Of a stretch of 32,156 nucleotides of DNA, positions 28,478-32,156 are shown in pieces. How positions within the stretch are numbered: position 1 is the stretch's first letter; each line of letters starts with the position of its first letter. The notes below the pieces were generated by a model. The model was not told where the DNA came from, searched no databases, and saw only the letters and a program-made list of their open reading frames with translations. Origin of the DNA: Haematobacter genomosp. 1 (GTDB lineage Bacteria; Pseudomonadota; Alphaproteobacteria; Rhodobacterales; Rhodobacteraceae); the NCBI RefSeq assembly GCF_002196855.1, contig NZ_NIPW01000058.1, positions 1 to 32,156 on the forward strand, written 5' to 3'. Made by a program: the position numbers and the translations under genes.

Positions 28478-29719
28478 TCAGGTCTGCTGATCTCCTGCCG
28501 ATCGGCGCAGCTGAATGACCCGCGCGATGCTGTCTGACTTCTCCCTGATGTAGCGGTTCGTCGTCTTGTCGGAGGCGTGGTTCGCCTGGTGCTGCATCAG
28601 CACCTTCGACGCACCAGCGCGCTTGGCGTCGGTGATGGCGCCTGCGCGGGTGTCCATCATCCACACGTCACGAGGGACGCCGGCGACGGTGCGATAGGTG
28701 CGAAATTTTCCGCTCCACCGATATCGGTCAAATGGCATGTCGGTCTTGGGGTCGCGGATTACCGGGCCGATTCTTTCTTCTTGGGGGATGCCAGCCAGGC
28801 GTTCTCGCACCTCAGGGACAAGTCTCAGATCGAAGATCAGCTCTTCGTCCAGCGAATCTTCTGTCTTCGATGGAACCTTTCGAAATTCGGTCAGGTCGCG
28901 CGCGATCATGTCCCATGTAAGCCCATCGGCCCAGCGGAAATGACCGCGAGTTATGCCGCCGCTGGCGGCTACTTTCTCTTTTTCCTCTGGCCCCATTCGT
29001 AGCCATTGGCCGCGCACATCTACGGCACGCAAGGCGAACCACCATTGCAATTCCAGCCCCAGTGCGAACGCGGCGTCGCCTGCACTATCGGCGGCTGTAA
29101 TGATCGCTTCAATTTGCGCGCGCGTCGGGGCTGCCGTCCTCGGTTTCGGGGTCTTGATGCGCATTTCCTTCAGGATGCCTGCAAGTTCCAGGCAAGCGGG
29201 GCTCTTCAACATGATGCCGTAGCCGACGAGCATGCGGAGCATGCCGAACTGCCGCTTGATGTAGGCCACGGTCCTGCCGTTATCACGCATCGTCCGCTGG
29301 ATGCGCTTGAGTTCTGCAAGATCCATACTGTCGATCTGTGCGTCGCCGATTGCTTCCTGCCACCGCATCAGGGGGAAGCGGTAGCTATCGCGGCTGTTTG
29401 CCTTGACCTCCTGAAACGGCGATTCGGTGTCGGTCATGTATCGACCGATAAGCCAGCGCCACGTCCCGGCAATGGACAGCAGTTTCGCCGGCTGCTCTTG
29501 GATTGCGGCAAGCATGTCTATGGTGAGTTGTCGGGCTTTCGCGGCGCGTTCCGCCTCGCGGCCATCGCCATCTTCGCCGGGCAGGCGGATCGGCGGATGG
29601 CTATAGCCCAGCTTTCTGGCAGCTGCTGGCACGCGCCAGTAGTACCAGCGCTTTGACCGACTGGTGTGTGGCGCATAGAGAGGGTCCGACCCGTCCCACA
29701 GCGCTTTTTCATAAGGCAT
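28478..29719 (-). CDS. Site-specific tyrosine recombinase (island integrase)
   Basis: A 413-residue phage-type integrase with an N-terminal SAM-like core-binding domain and a C-terminal catalytic domain. Catalytic features are the first Arg in WFALRAVDVRG, Arg358 in DTRAGAITDAKRAG, His381 in QANHASDKT and the nucleophile Tyr390 in TTNRYIR. The usual His three residues before the second Arg is replaced by Met. The ATG at 29719 has GGAG nine bases upstream, within the end of the overlapping upstream gene. It is transcribed towards tRNA-His and presumably integrates the island there. Confidence 0.93.
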   Translation of the reverse strand: MPYEKALWDGSDPLYAPHTSRSKRWYYWRVPAAARKLGYSHPPIRLPGEDGDGREAERAAKARQLTIDMLAAIQEQPAKLLSIAGTWRWLIGRYMTDTESPFQEVKANSRDSYRFPLMRWQEAIGDAQIDSMDLAELKRIQRTMRDNGRTVAYIKRQFGMLRMLVGYGIMLKSPACLELAGILKEMRIKTPKPRTAAPTRAQIEAIITAADSAGDAAFALGLELQWWFALRAVDVRGQWLRMGPEEKEKVAASGGITRGHFRWADGLTWDMIARDLTEFRKVPSKTEDSLDEELIFDLRLVPEVRERLAGIPQEERIGPVIRDPKTDMPFDRYRWSGKFRTYRTVAGVPRDVWMMDTRAGAITDAKRAGASKVLMQHQANHASDKTTNRYIREKSDSIARVIQLRRSAGDQQT

Positions 29720-30005
29720 CGTATCGCACTCCATTCGTGGTCTCGCGCGCCGCCTGATGGGCGCGTGGATCACGATCCGGTATTTGTCGACGCCGGTCCA
29801 GCCAAGCCATGACGTCCGCCTTGAGGTACAGGCGCGTGATGGGGTCCGGTGCTGGAAAGCCAGCGACCGTCATCCTGTCGAGATTTTTGCGAAGCCAGGC
29901 CGGCCCCTTTCCCAGAACGGCCGCGACCCAGCGGCTCGATCCGAAGGCACAGTGATCTGCAAAAGTGGGGTCAGAGTGATTGCGAAACTCACCCATACCG
30001 GTCAC
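29709..30005 (-). CDS. AlpA/Xis-like DNA-binding protein, probable excisionase
   Basis: A 98-residue basic protein whose core (AWLRKNLDRMTVAGFPAPDP followed by LYLKADVMAWLDRRRQ) has the layout of an AlpA/MerR-like helix-turn-helix with a strand pair, as in excisionases. The stop overlaps the integrase start by 11 bases, so the two are coupled. The GTG at 30005 has GAGG four bases upstream; an ATG at 29996 is the alternative. Function is inferred from position and fold. Confidence 0.72.
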   Translation of the reverse strand: MTGMGEFRNHSDPTFADHCAFGSSRWVAAVLGKGPAWLRKNLDRMTVAGFPAPDPITRLYLKADVMAWLDRRRQIPDRDPRAHQAARETTNGVRYDAL

Positions 30006-30079
30006 CGATCCTCACCCATCGCCCACCTCCTTTTGGCGGGCGGCGAGGCCCGCTGCCCGGCTGATCAGATCGCCGGTCA

Positions 30080-30346
30080 TCACAAAATCCTGTTGATAAA
30101 ATCGTCGTCTTCCTCACGCGGCGGAAAAGGCGGCAGGCCAATCTCCACACGCAGGTGCTTAGGCCAGCGATCCGCGAGATACGGTCGCTGCTGCACGATC
30201 CGGATATGCTCGTCGGTGAGCGGGACACCGGGCGCGAGGCAAACTTCATCGCTGTGGCTGTCGTATTCGATCTTGCCCGTCTCAAGCTCTCTCAGCAGGC
30301 GGAGGTGTGTCTGCCAGCGGGAGTAAAGGCGGCGTATCCATTTCAT
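30080..30346 (-). CDS. Small hypothetical protein (88 aa)
   Basis: A mixed-charge cytoplasmic protein, MKWIRRLYSRWQTHLRLLRE at the start and an acidic REEDDDFINRIL end. The start forms an ATGA overlap with the stop of the upstream membrane-protein gene, so it is the last of a coupled three-gene unit. I do not recognise the family. It contains one cysteine. Confidence 0.65.
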   Translation of the reverse strand: MKWIRRLYSRWQTHLRLLRELETGKIEYDSHSDEVCLAPGVPLTDEHIRIVQQRPYLADRWPKHLRVEIGLPPFPPREEDDDFINRIL

Positions 30347-30726
30347 CGGGTCATCCTCCAGACAGCGGCGGCGGAAATCAGGGCACCGAGCAGCGACAGC
30401 AGAGCGGACGGCACGGGCACAGGAGACGGGGGCGGGCGTGGCGGCTCGGGCCGGGGATGGTCTGTGCCGCCCGGGTCGGTCGGGAGCACCACAGGGGGCA
30501 GGCGCTCGTGGCGTGCCGGCTCGTACACAAAGGTCGATTTCGGCTGCATCAAGCCGTAGATGCCGGTGCCCTCTTCAAGACGCAGAGAGGTGCCGCACTC
30601 ACTGCCGACGGGGATGTAGACGACCTTGAAATCGCCCGGTCCTGCCGTGTCAGCCGGAGCTTCTGTGAGCCACAGGCCAGCCCATGTGCCGATCACCGCA
30701 GCAGCGACGTAATGGCGGAGCCGCAT
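30343..30726 (-). CDS. Small membrane-associated or exported protein with Pro-rich stretch (127 aa)
   Basis: An N-terminal hydrophobic segment (YVAAAVIGTWAGLWLTEAPA) serves as signal peptide or membrane anchor. A compact middle domain with one Cys follows, then a proline-rich linker (PRPEPPRPPPSPVPVP) and a C-terminal hydrophobic segment ending in WRMTR. The end resembles the VPLPA-CTERM type of sorting tail known in Rhodobacterales, but only loosely. GAGGACG precedes the ATG, which overlaps the upstream stop (TGATG). An ATG 39 bases earlier is in frame but lacks an SD. Confidence 0.65.
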   Translation of the reverse strand: MRLRHYVAAAVIGTWAGLWLTEAPADTAGPGDFKVVYIPVGSECGTSLRLEEGTGIYGLMQPKSTFVYEPARHERLPPVVLPTDPGGTDHPRPEPPRPPPSPVPVPSALLSLLGALISAAAVWRMTR

Positions 30727-31013
30727 CACGCGTCCTCCCCCATGCAGTCGCTGTAGATGTCCCACGCGATCTGGCGGGGGGCCTCGTCACCAAGCAGGTA
30801 AATGCCGTAGGCGATCATGACGATGCCCGCGATCTGCGGAGCCATCTCGCCGCCCGAAATGCTCTCGGTAAATGCGGGCAGGGACACGCCCGCCTCCGCC
30901 GCAGATGCCGCGCGCAGGGCCAGATCGGCCACGGCGATGCAGGTCTCATGCTCAGATGCCTGAGCGCAGGGTGCGAGCATCAAGCCCGCTGAAAGCAGGA
31001 GTACGCGTTTCAT
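30726..31013 (-). CDS. Small periplasmic protein with two cysteines (95 aa)
   Basis: The signal peptide is clear (MKRVLLLSAGLMLAPCAQA, cleavage before SEH). The mature part of about 76 residues begins with ETCIAVADLALRAA and ends with YSDCMGEDA; the two cysteines could form a disulphide. The pattern (ETC, AGVSL, AY..., final C) recalls a family of short periplasmic proteins often found in prophages, of unknown function. AGGATG lies before the ATG at 31013. First gene of the three-gene unit. Confidence 0.7.
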   Translation of the reverse strand: MKRVLLLSAGLMLAPCAQASEHETCIAVADLALRAASAAEAGVSLPAFTESISGGEMAPQIAGIVMIAYGIYLLGDEAPRQIAWDIYSDCMGEDA

Positions 31014-31119
31014 CGTGGTGCATCCTGATCTGGTTCTGGAGGGAGCGTCTGGCGCTCGGGATGGGGCCGCACGCAGCGGCCCGCACCCGTGCCATGGGCT
31101 GGGGCCTCTCCTGGAGAAT

Positions 31120-31170
31120 ATGAAAAGCCCCCGGCCCGTGTTGGTCTTTCGGGGAAAGCGGGCCGGGGGA
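31120..31170 (-). terminator. Rho-independent terminator (minus strand)
   Basis: An eleven-base-pair perfect stem (31128-31138 with 31159-31169) encloses a 20-base loop. Reading the minus strand, it is followed by GCTTTTCAT. It lies 70 bases beyond the stop of the 69-aa gene and separates it from the periplasmic-protein unit. Confidence 0.8.
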
Positions 31171-31238
31171 AGTGCGCGCCAGAGTTCCGAGAGTGGCGGC
31201 GCGGGCCGCAGCACAGGGACAGGGCTGCGGATCGGGTG

Positions 31239-31448
31239 TCAGGCCCGGCCGAAGAGCAGCAGGAAGCGGCTCTGCGTTACCGGGTGACCGAAATCGGATT
31301 TGGCGGCGAACCACGCCATACGGCGCAGCCGCAGCGGGGTGCCGGTGTCCAGCAGGGCGCGCCGCGCCTGGGCGACGGCGAGGTGACGGGTGGCCGCGCC
31401 GACGGGCGTGGTCGCTTCTTCGGATTGATGGGCAAGTGCGGGCTGCAC
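31239..31448 (-). CDS. 69-aa GTG-start protein, operator-controlled
   Basis: The start is a GTG preceded by GGAGG with seven-base spacing, a near-ideal SD; no ATG gives this. The protein begins (M)QPALAHQSEEATTP and has a basic helical C-terminal half (HLAVAQARRALLDTGTPLRL followed by RRMAWFAAKSDFG). I do not recognise the family. It has its own promoter with two palindromic operators and its own terminator, like a phage moron. Longer ATG-start frames in the same region cross the promoter and are not supported. Confidence 0.65.
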   Translation of the reverse strand: MQPALAHQSEEATTPVGAATRHLAVAQARRALLDTGTPLRLRRMAWFAAKSDFGHPVTQSRFLLLFGRA

Positions 31449-31500
31449 GGGTGATCCTCCATCGGGGCCGGGATGATGTCCGGCGGCGTTCGATGGAGGC

Positions 31501-31528
31501 AGTATATTTGGCAAATGCCAAAGTTCAA
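31501..31528 (-). promoter_or_regulatory. Sigma70-like promoter of the 69-aa gene
   Basis: On the minus strand TTGAAC (31528-31523) and TATACT (31506-31501) are 16 bases apart. The spacer is exactly the palindromic operator TTTGGCAAATGCCAAA. Transcription would start near 31494, leaving a leader of about 45 bases. Confidence 0.75.
31507..31522. promoter_or_regulatory. Operator 1, inside the promoter spacer
   Basis: TTTGGCAAATGCCAAA is a palindrome with seven-base arms and a two-base centre. A dimeric regulator bound here would block RNA polymerase. Confidence 0.7.
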
Positions 31529-31537
31529 GTAGGAATT

Positions 31538-31551
31538 TTGGCATTTGCCAA
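31538..31551. promoter_or_regulatory. Operator 2, upstream of the -35 box
   Basis: TTGGCATTTGCCAA is the reverse complement of the core of operator 1. The centres are 30 bp apart, about three helical turns, so both sites face the same side of the DNA. Confidence 0.7.
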
Positions 31552-31627
31552 TATGTAGGATTGTGCAATTGTAGAATCGGGATGGATTTCCTGCCAGCGC
31601 CGGGCTGCGGCGCGTGAGGGCGGCATG

Positions 31628-31656
31628 AAAAAGCCCCCTCGGATAAGGAGGGGGCT
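31628..31656 (-). terminator. Rho-independent terminator (minus strand) without an assigned gene
   Basis: AGCCCCCTC (31632-31640) pairs with GAGGGGGCT (31648-31656) around a seven-base loop. On the minus strand it is followed by five T residues. No minus-strand gene is seen to its right within the window. It would shield the operator-controlled promoter from incoming transcription. Confidence 0.75.
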
Positions 31657-31746
31657 GTGAAGGAGCGAAGGTGCGCGGCCTGGACCTGTTGCGACTCTCT
31701 TGCCTTGCCTCATAGTCTGGTCTCGCGGCTCAGATGGAGCGAGACA

Positions 31747-32103
31747 ATGAAGAAAGACGATGAGTGCTTTCGGCAACTCATGTTTGAGTTGGAGGCAGGT
31801 GAAGATTGGGTGCATTACATTCCGCTGGATGAAGGCGATCACGCGAGTGAGAAGCGGTACTACCATGCGCTGATGCTGGCGGACGCGGGGGCACTGGAGG
31901 TGTCCGGCAAGCATAGCGACCATTTTCGAATCCGCGACCAAGGGTATACGCTCCTCGCGGTCATGCGAGATGCCAATGCTTGGGGAAAGGTGAAATCTAG
32001 CGCCAAGGCTGCAGGTGGGTATGGCGCGAGAGCGTTACTGGCCGCGGCTGAGGCGTATGCAGTGGCTCAGGTCAAGCAGCACCTTGGCCTGCCACTGTCA
32101 TAG
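31747..32103 (+). CDS. DUF2513-like protein
   Basis: A 118-residue protein that begins MKKDDECFRQLMFELEAGED and contains the pattern EKRYYHALMLADAGALEV...FRIRDQGYTLLAVMRDANAWGKVK, typical of the DUF2513 family of small, often phage-borne proteins with a winged-helix-like N-terminal part. GGAG lies seven bases before the ATG. An upstream in-frame GTG is not supported. It is divergent from the 69-aa gene; whether it binds the nearby operators is unknown. Confidence 0.75.
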   Translation: MKKDDECFRQLMFELEAGEDWVHYIPLDEGDHASEKRYYHALMLADAGALEVSGKHSDHFRIRDQGYTLLAVMRDANAWGKVKSSAKAAGGYGARALLAAAEAYAVAQVKQHLGLPLS

Positions 32104-32156
32104 ATCACGATGCTTCCCGTTGAAAAGATGAAGAATGCCGCGCGACAATCAGGGTG

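Noticed and set aside
31525-31941. 138-codon minus-strand ORF over the DUF2513-like gene
   Set aside because: It crosses both the terminator and the operator region and is antisense to a gene with a good SD and recognisable pattern.
32110-32156. Open frame starting MLPVEKMKN at the right edge
   Set aside because: Only 15 codons are visible and no SD is present, so it cannot be called.

Overview
The window reads as chromosomal DNA of a high-GC alphaproteobacterium, most likely Rhodobacterales (Paracoccaceae or Roseobacteraceae). The evidence is a SAM/SAH-type riboswitch directly in front of metK, a class known almost only from Rhodobacterales; an Irr-type Fur regulator divergent from fabA-fabB-fabI; the gene order miaB-phoH-ybeY-corC-lnt-metK-trmB; and a tRNA-His without an encoded G-1 and with A73, an alphaproteobacterial trait. 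No species is claimed.

Layout. 1-644 is a non-coding element with about 90-bp imperfect terminal inverted repeats and no transposase, either a MITE or an IS remnant. 1019-7640 (+) is a three-gene operon: a transglutaminase-DUF2126 protein, a circularly permuted ATP-grasp/alpha-E fusion, and a second transglutaminase, probably a peptide ligation and hydrolysis system of unknown substrate. 7882-8460 (-) is an outer-membrane barrel resembling BcsS. 8521-11955 (-) is a four-gene unit whose start and stop codons overlap: alpha/beta hydrolase, PLP dehydratase, enol-lactonase-like hydrolase with a His-Asp repeat tail, and esterase-like hydrolase. 12036-14583 (-) is fabA-fabB-fabI, with irr divergent at 14752. 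An octanucleotide tandem repeat (about 12 copies) fills part of the irr-miaB gap. 15551-21000 (+) holds miaB, phoH, ybeY, corC and lnt (tRNA modification, RNA/ribosome maturation, envelope). Then come the riboswitch and metK, a terminator touching the trmB start, trmB, aroA and allA, with a GAPDH gene convergent to allA. A 54-aa ORF with its own SD and terminator follows, then an MmcB-like nuclease, a gene-poor stretch, a DUF6324-like gene and tRNA-His.

From 28384 to the right edge the sequence is accessory. A tyrosine recombinase and an AlpA/Xis-like protein sit against the 3' end of tRNA-His and mark the left end of an integrated island or prophage whose other end lies outside the window. 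It carries a tightly overlapped three-gene set of small exported or membrane proteins, a 69-aa GTG-start gene, and a DUF2513-like gene. The 69-aa gene has a sigma70-like promoter whose spacer is exactly one palindromic operator. A second, reverse-complement operator lies 30 bp upstream, and terminators lie on both sides, so the gene looks like an independently regulated moron-type cassette.

All function calls come from reading motifs and gene context; no database search was run.
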